From Hoplostethus atlanticus (Eukaryota > Chordata > Actinopteri > Trachichthyiformes > Trachichthyidae), in NCBI GenBank assembly GCA_034670405.1, contig JAXDDX010000023.1, forward strand, positions 1,445,501-1,509,500: a DNA stretch of 64,000 bases, given 5' to 3'. Made by a program: the position numbers and the translations under genes. The notes under the pieces were generated by a model, which was given only the letters and a program-made list of their open reading frames with translations, was not told where the DNA came from and ran no database searches. Numbering within the stretch: the stretch's first letter is position 1; every line of letters starts with the position of its first letter. Of the stretch, positions 49,761-61,100 are shown one piece after another.

Positions 49761-50063
49761 ACAAACAATAACCTTGATGTTATGTAACTATAAACATTAT
49801 CCACATTATCCATACAACATTTTAAACTGAAAAATGAAAATACAGTTCTTAATCTCTATTATAAATCAAAATACATTTCCTTACCGCTATCATAAATCAA
49901 ATTACCTTGTCCTCATTCTGAACTACTGTAGGCTTTGAACTACTTCAACCCTCTGCCCCTTAACCGAGGGACACTGAAAGGCCAGTTATAAACTTGTAAA
50001 TCTTTATAAATCAAAATATAGTTCCTTCTCTTCATTCTGAACCACTACATGCTTTGAACTCTA

Positions 50064-50250
50064 CTACACCACCGACAGATGTTTAACATCCCTGCCTCTG
50101 CTGATTTTACTTTTGCACAGATTGCAGACCACCTTGGTTAGTGAAGTGCTCCCAGACTCTACTTGAGTGTGTGATTTTTTTCGGCGTGGGAGCAGCACCA
50201 GGCTGAATAGATCCCTGATTAACTTGATTGTCTTTATTTTCCGAATCCAT
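50064..50250 (-). pseudogene. BED zinc-finger fragment of a hAT transposase
   Basis: Starting at the minus-strand ATG at 50250 the product reads MDSENKDNQVNQGS and reaches SRVWEHFT. After a frameshift near 50135 it continues KVVCNLCKSKISRGRDVKHLS and stops. W-x-x-F then C-x-x-C, with a His after RGRDVK, is the BED zinc-finger pattern found at the N-terminus of hAT transposases and ZBED proteins, where it binds the terminal repeats. Only the zinc finger survives; the RNase H-like catalytic domain is gone. Confidence 0.72.
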
Positions 50251-50791
50251 TTCTGAGAAATGATGTGGGGAAAAGCAACTGAGCGAACGCTTGTCAGCAC
50301 AGATACAGGCCGCTAACAAAGCATGCTAGAGCTAGCCATCTGATGGCTAGTCAGACAAGCTCTGCTCTGGTGTGACTCCACCGGGGGAGACAGCCACTGT
50401 GACTCGAGAGTTTTCCTCACCAAGCCAAGCAATCAAAACAATTACACTATTCATGTAGCAAAGCCCGAACAAATAACTACAAGCTACAGAGCTATTCTTT
50501 TTTCCTTCCCAGTTAAAGCTCTGTGTCTCTCTCAAGCCACGGCCGCTGTCATTTGAGAGAAGCCCCCAGCTTAGAGAGGCAAATCAAGTTATTTTCAGTG
50601 TCTTCTCTACAGCTATGGCATGTTACAGAGCAAAGAGCATTGCGGTTGTTTTTCTGACCCACATCCCTTTAAAGAGAGCTGTAAGATATAGGCCTATACA
50701 AACAAACAACAGTAACAGAATAATATTGGCCAAATTTGGGAGGGTGAAAAGTTTGTATTGAATATGGTGTTCGTATTCCAATACATCCTTA

Positions 50792-51110
50792 GTATACAAT
50801 CAACTGGCACAAGTCAAAAGTCAAATGGGTCCCCTTGTGAATGAAATATTTAGGTATGAAACTATGGGTTGATCTTGAAGACATCCTTCATCCAGTACTA
50901 CTTCAAAAGATAAAAACAAATTTTGACGAATTGAAAATGACTCTGCGGTAACATTAACACTACTGGGATGGTGGTGGTGCCACAGTTCAATTATATTTCA
51001 ATGATGCTGCCAGTGACTATAGCAAAGAAATTGTAAATAATATAATAAAGTCTAGGATTACCTTTAAGAAGAACATACTTTTTAAAGGTAAGTTACTTAA
51101 AAAATAAACT
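50792..51110 (+). mobile_element. L1-type LINE ORF2 remnant, right part
   Basis: L1 sequence resumes after the hAT block. TINWHKSKVKWVPL, a stop and MKYLGMKLWVDLEDILHPVL at about 50798-50905 correspond to the segment that normally follows the reverse-transcriptase active site (INW-KS and KYLGI-type motifs). KIKTNFDELK comes next, then decayed sequence. The YADD active-site block expected between AERGIRGVV and INW is missing or lies at the breakpoint. The right end near 51110 is approximate; the Gypsy LTR starts at 51190. Confidence 0.72.
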
Positions 51111-51189
51111 TGAATGGTTAGAGCAACCTCTACCAGAATCCTGGCAACTTTACTTCCGAGGAGACAGGATGCTATTGCCCCAGGATGTC

Positions 51190-51459
51190 TGTAACAAGGT
51201 GAGTGTTTCTCAGGGGAACGAACGGCCGGAGACACAGGCAACCAGTGTACATGTGTTCCTTTAATGAAAAGTGTCTCCACAAAATACCCCCACAGGGCTC
51301 ATACAATAACCCAAGATGCTGTCGAAGTCACGAAGGCTGTGCTTGTGGTCATGGGGGGTTTTGTTGAGCTCCCAATCATGTCCTGGTGTGTCTCTCTAGG
51401 CTCCGGTTTCACTGCAGAATAAAAGCACATGGCAATTAGTGCTAACACCACACCCAACA
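51190..51459 (-). repeat. 3' LTR of the Gypsy element
   Basis: On the minus strand it begins TGTTGGGTGTGGTGTTAG and ends CTCACCTTGTTACA, so it has the TG...CA ends of an LTR and is 270 bp. A purine-rich tract (GGGCGGTGGGGGTA) sits immediately upstream as the expected polypurine primer. A second, 5' LTR was not found to the right. Confidence 0.68.
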
Positions 51460-51503
51460 TACCCCCACCGCCCGACTGGGAGCCATCCAGCCGACAGCTA
51501 ACG

Positions 51504-51516
51504 CCCCCCCCCCCCC
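51504..51516. repeat. C13 homopolymer near the Gypsy primer tract
   Basis: Thirteen C residues (G on the element's strand) followed by TCCC units, between the RNase H end and the LTR. Length likely varies. Confidence 0.85.
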
Positions 51517-52330
51517 TCCCTCCCTCCACCCCCCAGAGTGAGAAAGAAAGTCAGCCACCACTAACTGTGCATCCAGCCTGGGGACCACCTTGGAAGTTGC
51601 TGTCCTTCATGCGGTGGAGCCATTTGAGTGGAGAATGGTTTGGGGCTGAAGGGGCATCCCAGGCTGTCCCTGCAAAGCACCTTTTTCACCCCCTCAAACG
51701 CTGCCTGACACTGCTCTGTCCACTGGACCGGATCTGAGGCACCGTTTTCTGGTTAGGTCGGTCAGGGGGCTGGTCAGCTCCAAGAGGGCTGGGATGAAAC
51801 TTCTGTAATAGTCAGCCACCCGCGAAGAACTGCCTCACCTCTTTTTCAGTCTTTCAGCCTTGGTTGCAATTTCTGCTGTCTTGTCTACCTGGGAGACGCA
51901 CCTGCCTGCATCCCAAGTGGTACCCTAGATACTGTGCTTCCTTCTGTTCAACTGCGCGCTTCTTCAGGTTTGCCCTGTAGCCCCGCCCGTCCTAGCGAAT
52001 CGAGCGTTGCCGCCACATCCCACATATGCTGCTCCCAAAAGTGACTATAAAAGATGACGTCATCCAATTAGGCCAGCAGCATCAGGCCAGTTTCGGAACA
52101 TCTGGACCCAACTGATCTCGCTGCATCACCGATGTACGCAGAGAGACGGGTACCACCTCCCTCCATTTTTTTTAAGGAGGTTGAGGTGGTGGATTTGCGG
52201 AGACTCACCGACCTTCGTAATTGGCATCCCCCCAAACAGCCCCTGCCACTGGGCGACCAATTTGGAACTAGAAGTGGGAAGCAATACAAGGACTTTTTAT
52301 TTCCCAGTGAAAATGGTCTCAGCTGAGCCC

Positions 52331-55300
52331 TTCTGTTGTACAGCTGTTGGGTGTTCCTGGGCCCGGAGCAAATTCACCTGTGTGGAGGCCCAGAATGAAT
52401 TGAATCTAATTTTAACTGGTCCTCCCAGTTCTACATCCAAGACACCCCGTGGTGTTTTTGCACGTGGAGTTTCTTACATTTGGTAGCATGCATTTGCCAG
52501 AATGTTCCTTTCTATTCTTCATCAGTAATGACAGGTTATGCACACTAGGATAACTGCGACACAGTTATTGTGTTTTGTTTTGCCTCATGTTGAAGCATGA
52601 AAAACAAGTGAACAGTGAACACTCGTGACTGTTACTTCCCAAAATAAAAAAGAGTCATACCTGTTTCGTATCTATGCATGGGCGGTTAGCAGCAGTGAGC
52701 AAGTGTGAACTGTGCCTGCTGGATGGCCTGTCAACACTGCTGTCACGGCTTGTTGGTTCATGATCGCTGTTCTCATTATCACCAAGCTTTCAGCATGGCA
52801 TCTTGTGTCTGCAGCTCCAACCCCGCTGTCACCCTGCCTCAGGTGTTAGACAGCGGCATAGAACAGCTCCTCCGACAACCCTGACCGAGCTACAGTAGAT
52901 ATCTTTCTTACACCTCGCCCTATAAATAAGACAGAATATGAATGCATGTGCAAGTCCAGTTGAAAAAAAAAGGATACAGTGACATGCCGTCTGATGAATG
53001 TGGTGCAGTTTTGTTTGTCATGCTGAAATGGGGCATTTTCATTATTTGAAGAGCTTTCAATGTATGTTTTTGCAAGGTTTTTTTTTGTTTTTTTTTACAT
53101 GGACCTGGAATCAAAACCTTGATCCATTGTGAATCATTTCAAAATATCTTCTCTTTTACCAGTTGACTTTGTTATCTATGTACTCCATGGAGCTTCCAGA
53201 AACTCAGCAGTGCTTCACATGCTTTGGAATGGAACTTGTGATTATTTTCCTCCATCCTGTTTTGGAGATTCTTCAGTGCCCCCCCCCCCCCCCCCTCACA
53301 CACACACACACACACACACACCCAGCAAAAGGACTCATCTGTTCCTAATATTACACACTTGCACACTTGCCTTTAGAAACCTCTATAACGAATGCATTAT
53401 GCTACTCCATCTGCCAAAATGCTGAAGGCTTTATAAGATCTATGGACGATCAGGTAGTTTTATACCCTGAGAACACATTATACATTAAATTATACCTTAG
53501 AAGTATTTTAGAAAATACATTGTGATGTATGCTATTGAAGATTGCATCGATTTCGGGCAGGCCAAGACTCATATTCACTTTTCTGCCCAATCCCCTCTCC
53601 CAGTATCCCGTGGAGATTTAATTAGCTACTGTATGTGACTGCAGATTTAGGGCAGATTTTGTTCTTAGACTTTGACTTGCTTCATATAAAATGGGGATTT
53701 TCTTCTCCTCTCCTTGGGTAATGCTACGTTCCCGTGACCCATATCCTGTTTCTAAACCTCCCAGGGAGAATTCACAACAGTCTGGTGTATGTGGGCAAAA
53801 TATTTATTGGCCTATGTCCATTTACAGCGAGCAGTTTCTCATTGTGATCTGATTAGCAATTACAAGAAAACTGCAATGCCATTAACTTTTGCAGTCACTT
53901 TTGTAAATCTCTTTGAGGTGTTTTATTAACTAGATCCTGGGCTAGCAGCAAACACACACTGTTAAGCAGCGTTTGCCTCTTGTGAGACATGTCAGCAACA
54001 AATCAATTTTATACCTTGTGATGTCAACGGCGGCATTGCTGCTAACACCTGTGTTTTGCAATCATTACCAATCACGCACTCACATGGTTATGCCTGCGTG
54101 GATATTGTGACGGTTCAACTGCGATGCACTGTCATAACAGAGTGACAAGGCCAAAGTGGTTGTTTGGTTCACACCATCTGTCAGGGAGCTACAGGCGAGT
54201 GTAGCCTTGTTCGTTCCCCGGCCACAACCCCAACTTCCCCGGCTCAGCATGATCATAAGGTCACCCAACTTTGAGTTACGTAGTCATATTCAAGACGCAA
54301 AAGCCGCACAACTTCAGTTCCCTCGGTGAAAGTCTTTTGATGTTTGCAAGAATAACATACCATATTTTTTAAGTACACATCATCGGGGCTGGACTTAACT
54401 CGGTTTTGACAATTCTGACTCCCGAGGGAGTTGCAGGCGCATGGGAAACCACATCGAGATGGAGAGTGTAGTCCCTTTGTAAGTACATCATGTTTCAGAG
54501 CGACATGAAAAGGCATTTCAAAAAGCAATAACTCATCTTCGCACAGTTTCCCACATGGCCCTCATGTCTTTCACATATCTAAAGAAGGGTGGTGATGATT
54601 ACTGGATGGCCGGACTCCAAAGCCGTACAGAGCGCCCTCATCACACACATGCTGAAACTTCTGTTGCTTTACAACAAAGGCATTGAGTAAGAGGGTTCAG
54701 CCAAGAAAGCTGGGAGCACGTCTCTCCATATAACTCATGATGTAGAATGATGATGCACTGCTTTGCTGTCTAGTGAATAGCAAACATTGATGCGCCCTCC
54801 AACTAGACAATTCATGAGCCTTAGATCCCCTCTGTGACTAATCTGAGATGGCAAGTGTCAGTCAGAAATATTTTCGCCCTGACAGAATTGCCTGCAGACT
54901 TGTCATCGCCTCGCATCATGAGACAACTGAATAGAGTCCTCTTCCTCCCCTTATCTAACAGCTTCCATTTTAGTTAGTTCAAATGTAAATAACGGTCCAG
55001 TTTATCTGTTGTGAAAAGCCACAAAGGTCACATGCAAAATGAACATGGAAAAAAAACTAGAAACACCAAAATTGGATTAAGTGCTATTTCGACCCAGGTC
55101 TGGTGGGAGCATTCAGCTCCAGTCTGTCTGGATCCTTCACTCTGGCTGGGATTAACTCTCATCTCCACTGGGACATTGTCCGTCTTTGGGCTGGACCCAA
55201 CATGGAATTGTCTGAGCCTCCCTGTTCCCGCCTCCTCCAGCTTCATGGGAAACATTCCTAAAGAGACAATAGATAGCATATCAGTTTCTTTAAGTTCACA

Positions 55301-55584
55301 CCGTTTACTGTGACACACGGTCTATTCAGGTGCCTTTATGCCTGCTGCTATCTTGTGTGTGAAATATCATTAAACAAAGGAAAAAATATATATATATTTA
55401 AATTATATATATAAATTATATATTGGTTGTGCTGTGAAATGTTTTACTGTTTATTTGTTTTTACTCCTTTTTGACAACAAACAACCGTTTCACTAAAGCT
55501 GACTGAAGAGACAGAACAGCTGAGTCTCACAGTAAACAGCTCTACACAGGCAGGCAGGTTGTTAGCTCCTTGAGTGGTACAATA
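52331..55584. other. Gene-free stretch
   Basis: The first part (52330-52500) may still be integrase-region Gypsy sequence on the minus strand but is too decayed to trace. The rest holds a C17 plus (CA)n tract at 53279-53321 and AT-rich simple sequence near 55390-55425. No gene seen. Confidence 0.5.
53279..53321. repeat. C17 homopolymer followed by (CA)n
   Basis: Seventeen C residues, one T, then about 12 CA units. The ORFs crossing it (poly-Pro, Thr-His) are artefacts. Confidence 0.92.
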
Positions 55585-55760
55585 AATCACAGGCAGTAGG
55601 TTGGCTTAGAGGTGGAGAGACTGACCAATAGCAGAAAGGTTGCTGGTTTGATTCCTCAGCACTGACAGGTCGGTGCATTCCAGCATGGCACTTCCAAAGT
55701 ACCCTCGAGCAAGGTGCTGAAACACAACTTTCAGGCAACCCTGCACTCTGACCTCCCTGC
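55585..55760 (+). repeat. tRNA-derived SINE fragment
   Basis: A-box-like TGGCTTAGAGGTGG begins at 55602 and B-box-like GGTTTGATTCC is at 55645-55655, spaced as in a tRNA promoter. CTCAGCACTGACAGGTCGGT and CTCGAGCAAGGTGCTGAAAC follow, a body pattern shared by a widespread fish SINE. It does not fold as a functional tRNA. The 3' end is undefined. Confidence 0.65.
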
Positions 55761-55764
55761 AGCA

Positions 55765-57059
55765 ACATATCCAAGTTATTCTCATTTCTGGTATAGTTAT
55801 GAAACAGGCAGCATTGAGGCAAAACACCAATTCACTTGCTCATATTGTGTTCAAATACTTCATGACACAGTCACCGTGGATATACAAGGGCCTTTGACAT
55901 CTTACGCACAGGGAGTTTTTTTCCACACCATCTAAGACAACTCACAACATCAGTGTAGGATTACATTCAAGCCCCAGTCTCTTTTTTGGCACACTCTGCC
56001 CGTGCAGTCTTTGATAAGCCTTTGTTTTTAGTTCTGGATAATGCACATGTGGAAAGATTTTATTGAGCATAGCATTGCTTAAAAGCGGATTTCCCAAAGA
56101 GCAGACGACCAATGGAAATGGTTATCCAATCAATAACATTGCAGGGTCTGAACAAACCGAGTCTGTATGTTCTGCCCACAAAAGGCAATTCAGTGCAGGC
56201 TGCAGCACATCCACCCACTGAGTCGCCCGTCTATCATTTCCAATTCACATACTTCCAGGACTGTAGTACCCCCCGCTGAGATGTAAAACACACTCAAATG
56301 AAAGCGGTACAGCAGCATAATGTCATATGGAGGGTGTGGTGAGAGTGGGTGTATAGGCGCGTAGTAGATGGGAATCCCATAGAGCTGACTCAAATGTTAT
56401 CATACTCAACATAGTGATTTAAGTTCATTTTTACTAGCTTTTGTATTATCACCTCCTCCATCACCTCCTCCAGTAAAAAAATATGTTGTAACAAGTCGTG
56501 CTTGTGGTAATGGTCCCCCTACAGTCATTTGTTTTCGCAAGTGTTGTGCATGTCTGAACTCTGCCCTACTGGGGTGTAAATATCCCTCTGCTATGCCGTG
56601 TTGTGTAGCATGTATGTTTCGGATTTCATTTAGAAATATTCAGGACGGGTTTAAAAAATATATTATTAGACGAGTCACAGGGGGTCTTTTGCATTTGCAG
56701 ATCAATAATATACCAAAATATGTTTGATTTCAAATAAATATATGATGTAGCAATACTTCATACAGATTGTATTATGTCAGCAGCAAAAGGCCATAGCATT
56801 ATGGCAAAACCTCAACGTCATCCCGTGCGCGGTTCCTTCGGTAATTACGGTAGAGAATTCCTTCACACTTTCGCCCCTAGGAATGCTGCCTTCAAGTGCT
56901 GTCCGAAATATTGCAATTACGGTTTGAGCGCTCATGAACGACCCAGAAAGAAAGATGTTTAGGGGGCATGGAAGCAGTGTCATTGATGGTATGTAAGTAA
57001 GTATGAAAGTAAATGCTGCCGTGGTATTTTTTAGTTTCACTCTTTAGCTTTTAGTTGTC
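55765..57059. other. Upstream flank of pdzrn3, no gene seen
   Basis: The last kilobase before the promoter. The stretch 56770-56960 is repeat-free and has a 62-residue ORF with no recognised family. Its GGTAATTACGGTAGAGAATT sequence could be regulatory, but there is no direct evidence. Confidence 0.4.
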
Positions 57060-57474
57060 GTGCGTATATAACTGCTTTTGACTAGTAGATTAATTAATCC
57101 GTCAATTACATACTCGATGCAGATTTTGTCTTTTTTATTCTGCCACTGCAGCACAACGTAGTTCTGTGCCGCTTATGTAGCCACAAAAAAACTACTTTTT
57201 GTTAAAGGGTCCGGTTTGTTATTATCTCCAAGCACTTGAATGCTGCGACAAGTTGTGTTTTAGGTCTACAACTTCAGCATGGGGAAGGGGGAGCTTACGA
57301 GGAGCACACGAAGGCAGCAAAAGTCTCGGTCAATTAGTTGAGTTTAGACAGTGAGGGGAGCTTGTAGTCGGTCTGTACGCGCTCTACCAATGACCAGCTA
57401 AAACAGCCCACTGCTCCTACTCTGATCTGCGGGGTGGGGGAATCCCTAACTTTTGGATTTTGGACTTTTAAACC
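57060..57474 (+). promoter_or_regulatory. pdzrn3: Putative pdzrn3 promoter and 5' UTR
   Basis: The 415 bp before the start codon contain a TATATAA at 57065-57071 and a CCAAT at 57387-57391. CpG density rises toward exon 1, consistent with a CpG-island promoter. The in-frame TAA at 57469-57471 marks the end of noncoding leader. The transcription start cannot be fixed from sequence: it could lie near 57095 if the TATA element is used, or nearer the ATG if the CCAAT box is the proximal element. Whether an upstream noncoding exon exists is unknown. Confidence 0.45.
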
Positions 57475-58188
57475 ATGGGGTTCGAGTTGGACCGCTTCAA
57501 AGGGGCCGTGGACCCGGATTTCAAATGCAACTTGTGCAATAAAGTCCTGGAGGAGCCGCTGACGACTCCGTGCGGTCACGTCTTCTGCGCCGGCTGCGTG
57601 TTGCCCTGGGTCGTCCAGCAGAGCAGCTGCCCCGTCAAATGTCAGCGGATCTCCGCCAAAGAGCTGAACCACGTCCTGCCTCTGAAAAACCTGATCCTGA
57701 AGCTGGAGATCAAGTGCGACAACCATGCGAGGGGCTGCGACAAAGTGGTGAGGCTGCAGCATCTGGCCGAGCACACCGAGATGTGCGACTACTCCCCGGC
57801 TAAGTGCAGGAATAAAGGATGCAACGAGGCGCTGAACCTGAGGGACATGGACTCTCACATGCGCGAAACGTGCGATTACAGACCGGTCGGGATATGCGAC
57901 AACGGGTGCGGGTTGATGCTCACCCATAAAGAGCAGAAACTAAACAGCCACTGCTGCCTGAGAGCCCTGAAGGCGCACAACAGCGCGCTGCACGGCAAAG
58001 TTATCAGCCTGGATAAAGAGTTCAAGAAGCAGTCTCTGAAAGCCGGCAAGAGGGAGAAGTCGCTCCTCGCGCAACTTTCAGCCGTGCACAACGAGCTCCA
58101 GGTGACAGCGCTGAAATATCAGAAGAAATTCACCGAGTACAGCGCGAGGATCGACTCGCTCACCAAGACTCTGGCTTTCCCGTGCAAG
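57475..58188 (+). CDS. pdzrn3: pdzrn3 exon 1: RING and TRAF zinc-finger N-terminus
   Basis: This first coding exon gives 238 residues of a PDZ-domain RING E3 ubiquitin ligase. Family members ubiquitinate membrane and synaptic proteins such as MuSK and act in Wnt signalling. The C3HC4 RING is complete: C18, C21, C33, H35, C38, C41, C52 and C56. TRAF-type zinc-finger spacing follows (C81, C88, H100, C104; then C111, C116, H128, C133; a third Cys/His cluster at 141-161). Residues 172-234 are charged and coiled-coil-like ([18 protein letters not shown]). The ATG is secure: it has A at -3 and G at +4, and an in-frame TAA sits at 57469-57471. The exon ends at a GTAAAC donor in phase 0 and joins exon 2 in frame. 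The intact zinc fingers favour PDZRN3 over PDZRN4. The a or b fish paralog cannot be decided here. The exon is CpG-rich, unlike its surroundings. Confidence 0.96.
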
Positions 58189-61100
58189 GTAAACCCAACT
58201 TTCCAATTCCAGGGGCGAAGAGGCAACTTGTCCGCCTGCTTACCCAGCCTCAGCTTTTCTCCCTGTCGTTGTGGGATAACTTGTGTTCCCATACCCATAC
58301 ATAAAAAAAGAGGAGAAAAAAAAAACGTTTAAAAAATATATTTCACCTATAGCTACTTCAGAAAATGTTGAGCCCAAAATTCATTTTCTCCCTATACATG
58401 TAAGTTTATCTAAAACATATCTCCAATGAATGTCCTCTACACGTACAAATTCTCTTTTGTCTATTTAAACACATTCTGAAGTACATGTGAAATATATTTG
58501 TTTGCTGTATGGGGAATTGGCATCTCCAGCTTGTCGGGGGTCTGCGTGTAGTTTGTTTCACTTCACATTGGAAATGGAGATGAAATTCAAGACTTCTGCA
58601 GCTCAGAAGCCTGTGCGTGAATTTTCTCATTCTCAAGTTTTCAGGAGTATTTTTATTTATTTATTTTTTTAAAGGGAATTTACAGGGGCCAGTCCTTCCT
58701 GCTCAGAAGTTTGTTTCTTTGCTGTCTGCTTTGAGACATGAATGTCAGCTGTGCTTCTGGCCAGCTGGCAGTCAAGGGGGTTGGGGGGGTAGGGCCAAAT
58801 ATTTACTGCAGTTCTGTACACACCAAGAGCCAGGTTCCAGTTATACTGCCTCCTCCCAGCCAGCTTGTTTAAAACTTTCTGTCATCAGATGTTCCCCCTT
58901 TCCCTGAGACAATGATAACAAATTACAGTCATGAATGCAACAGCAGTAATGGCGTCTACCTTGAATAAGCATAGTGTAAGGCAGTAAGGGCGGGGGGGGT
59001 CCTAACCATCCAAGAAATAATAGGTTCATTTTTTACCAATGTTTTTGAAATATCGCACAATGTGATGGTGTATGAATTTGGCCGTCTCCCCGCCTACAGT
59101 GTAGAAAGTGTAGAGTTCTCTTTCTAACCACAGCAGATCTTCTCAGATGGCGGTCTGTGGAATAATGCATATCCTTTTGGGATGAAAAAAAAAAAGTGCA
59201 GGAACCCCCCGGTGTTTGTGGTGGAAATTTAACAAGCCTAAAGCCTCCTGTAATTATCAATTCTGAACACCATAAAGGATGCAGAAGTTCATAAGTCAGT
59301 TAATTTGCTGAAGGATGGAGGGTTGTAGTTGGTGCTCTGCCACTTTGATCAGCAGCAGGGAGGGGTCAGTTTATGATCAGGCCTCGCAATAAAATCTGTT
59401 GAAGTCGAAGAAGAAGACCTATTGCTTTATTATTAATTTGCACAGACTGGACACACACACACACACACACACACACCCACACACACACACCCTCCTCACA
59501 GCCATGTCGAATGAGAACTCTCTTGGCTAATGCATCACTTTGAGTTCGCACAGCGGATTATTTCCTCTGAATTACCTTTCGCATTCCTGCTTGAGTGACA
59601 GTAACACAGCTTCCCGCCTTGCCTAACCGACAGAGTCCTTTTTAAAGATGACAGACTGCAATTTTACTCAAAACGTTACCTTTCCCACCATATCAAGCTA
59701 TATTTCTGCTTCATCGTGGGCTCAATTCCCAGTTAAATCTGTTCCGCTAGACTGGTAAATTATGCATCAAAAGCCGCGATGCAGGGGAACGCTTGAATCA
59801 CTCGCACTGGTGTAAAGACGCTTGCGAGGCCTGCAGCACCGCTGGTTATCGTAATTCATTTGACAGGGGCGTATTGAAATCATACCTTTTTTTTTAAAAC
59901 ACTTTTTAAATGCATTTATTCTGAGGGAAAGTCAATGTAAACAGAAGGAAGAAAGAAATCCCCCTGTTCAGACGCCCCTCCAACATGTATGAAGAACATG
60001 GGAGTTGTTTCGGTGGGAAATCATCCACATCAGAGAAAGAGCAGGTCGGAAGGAGAAAACATTTTACAGGGTAATGCGGTTTAGTTTGAAGGCTTTTTTT
60101 TCCTGTTCTGTAAAGAGTCTTTCTTTGGATCCAGTCAGGCAGTGAACAGGATTGCGTGGTGGGAGAACCTCAATGCACACATGGCAGTACGAAACGCAGC
60201 GACACAAGTGGAATTAGCTGTGGGAGGGCGGGGCAACTTGCACCGAAACTCTCTTTGAACTTCCTGCTTGTGCTATCAGTGATCACTTGTCGTCAGATTT
60301 GCCGCAATTTATGGCCCCATTTGAAATTTGTCGTGACATATTTGTTTCCCCAGCCACCACTGAAAAGGGAAAATAGGCCTGTCAGTTGGTGCAACGCTTG
60401 ACAGGTAACCTACTTTTTTTTTTGTTGTTTTTCGAGTCTTAGTCACTCCGTAAGGGTTTGGCTAAGGCTGGCTGTGACTGGCTGGCCCAGATGGAAGATT
60501 TCAATGTGTTCCCTCAACAGCCAGGCAGTGACTGAGAAGGGTATGAGGATGACCTGGCCATGTGGAATGAGTGACTGGACAGCAGGGGTGTTTGGAACAA
60601 TAGTCCTCACACTGTTTAAATGAATGAAACTTGGCTTTCTCATAAACAACGCAAAGAAAAAAAACAAAAAAAAAAGACAACTCAGATGTCTTTCTGGTTC
60701 ACTTTCGCTCGGATTATGATTGATTGCAGTCACACTTTCTGCTCAGACTTAGATCTGTTTCCCTTGTAGCTGTTTTGCTTGGCAGCGATTTTGTTTCACG
60801 ACGTGATAAAGAGCTTCTATCAAAATCACAAGACATAAAACAGATTGGCCCTCCGCTGAATTTGATCTGGGTAATCGTGGGCTCAATCTGTTTAGGCTAA
60901 TGGCGGTCTAATTTTCAAGCTTGACTCTAGGAGATCGTTTAACAGAATTATTGTATAGCCCATTAGTTATCTCAAACACACGGGCGTTTATTGGGTATGA
61001 CGGAGATTTCACTTCACAACTTCCATCATAGTAATGTTGAGTATAAATCAGCATCCTACCAGAACAAAGCAACCCTTCAGATACATCAGCAGTGGGCCAG

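Larger units (their letters stand above)
49426..50791 (-). mobile_element. hAT-type DNA transposon inserted in L1
   Basis: This is the block between the two L1 parts. It starts TAGGGGTGTTGCAA and ends with the complement of TAAGGATGTATTGGAA, an imperfect inverted repeat of hAT type (TA-G-G-TG). A BED zinc-finger remnant lies on the minus strand (50064-50250), as in hAT transposases. The rest is AT-rich noncoding, including a (TAA)n/(TTA)n palindrome near 49720-49760. The catalytic domain is absent, so this is a non-autonomous derivative. A clean 8-bp duplication is not evident, so the ends may be off by a few bases. Confidence 0.7.
51190..52330 (-). mobile_element. Gypsy LTR retrotransposon remnant, integrase upstream of RT
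   Basis: Minus-strand order, from high to low coordinates: VLVLLPTSSSKLVAQWQG (52237-52292) and HHLNLLKK (52168-52194), both typical of an integrase C-terminal region. Next comes LDDVIFYSHFWEQHM (about 52023-52067), the reverse-transcriptase active site with its usual Tyr codon replaced by a stop. An EVRQF/GADQPPD-like stretch follows, then LKWLHRMKD (about 51605-51632) and VVADFLS near 51550, the RNase H end. A purine-rich tract and an LTR (51190-51459) follow directly. Much of RT and RNase H is deleted. Ty3/Gypsy elements usually place integrase after RNase H; the reversed order fits the Gmr1-like group described from fish. Confidence 0.78.

Noticed and set aside
53129-53425. ORFs with poly-Pro and Thr-His repeats
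   Set aside because: Translation of the poly-C and (CA)n microsatellite.
57334-57927. 197-residue minus ORF overlapping the pdzrn3 start
   Set aside because: It is the antisense shadow of the GC-rich RING exon, with no independent domain or start context.
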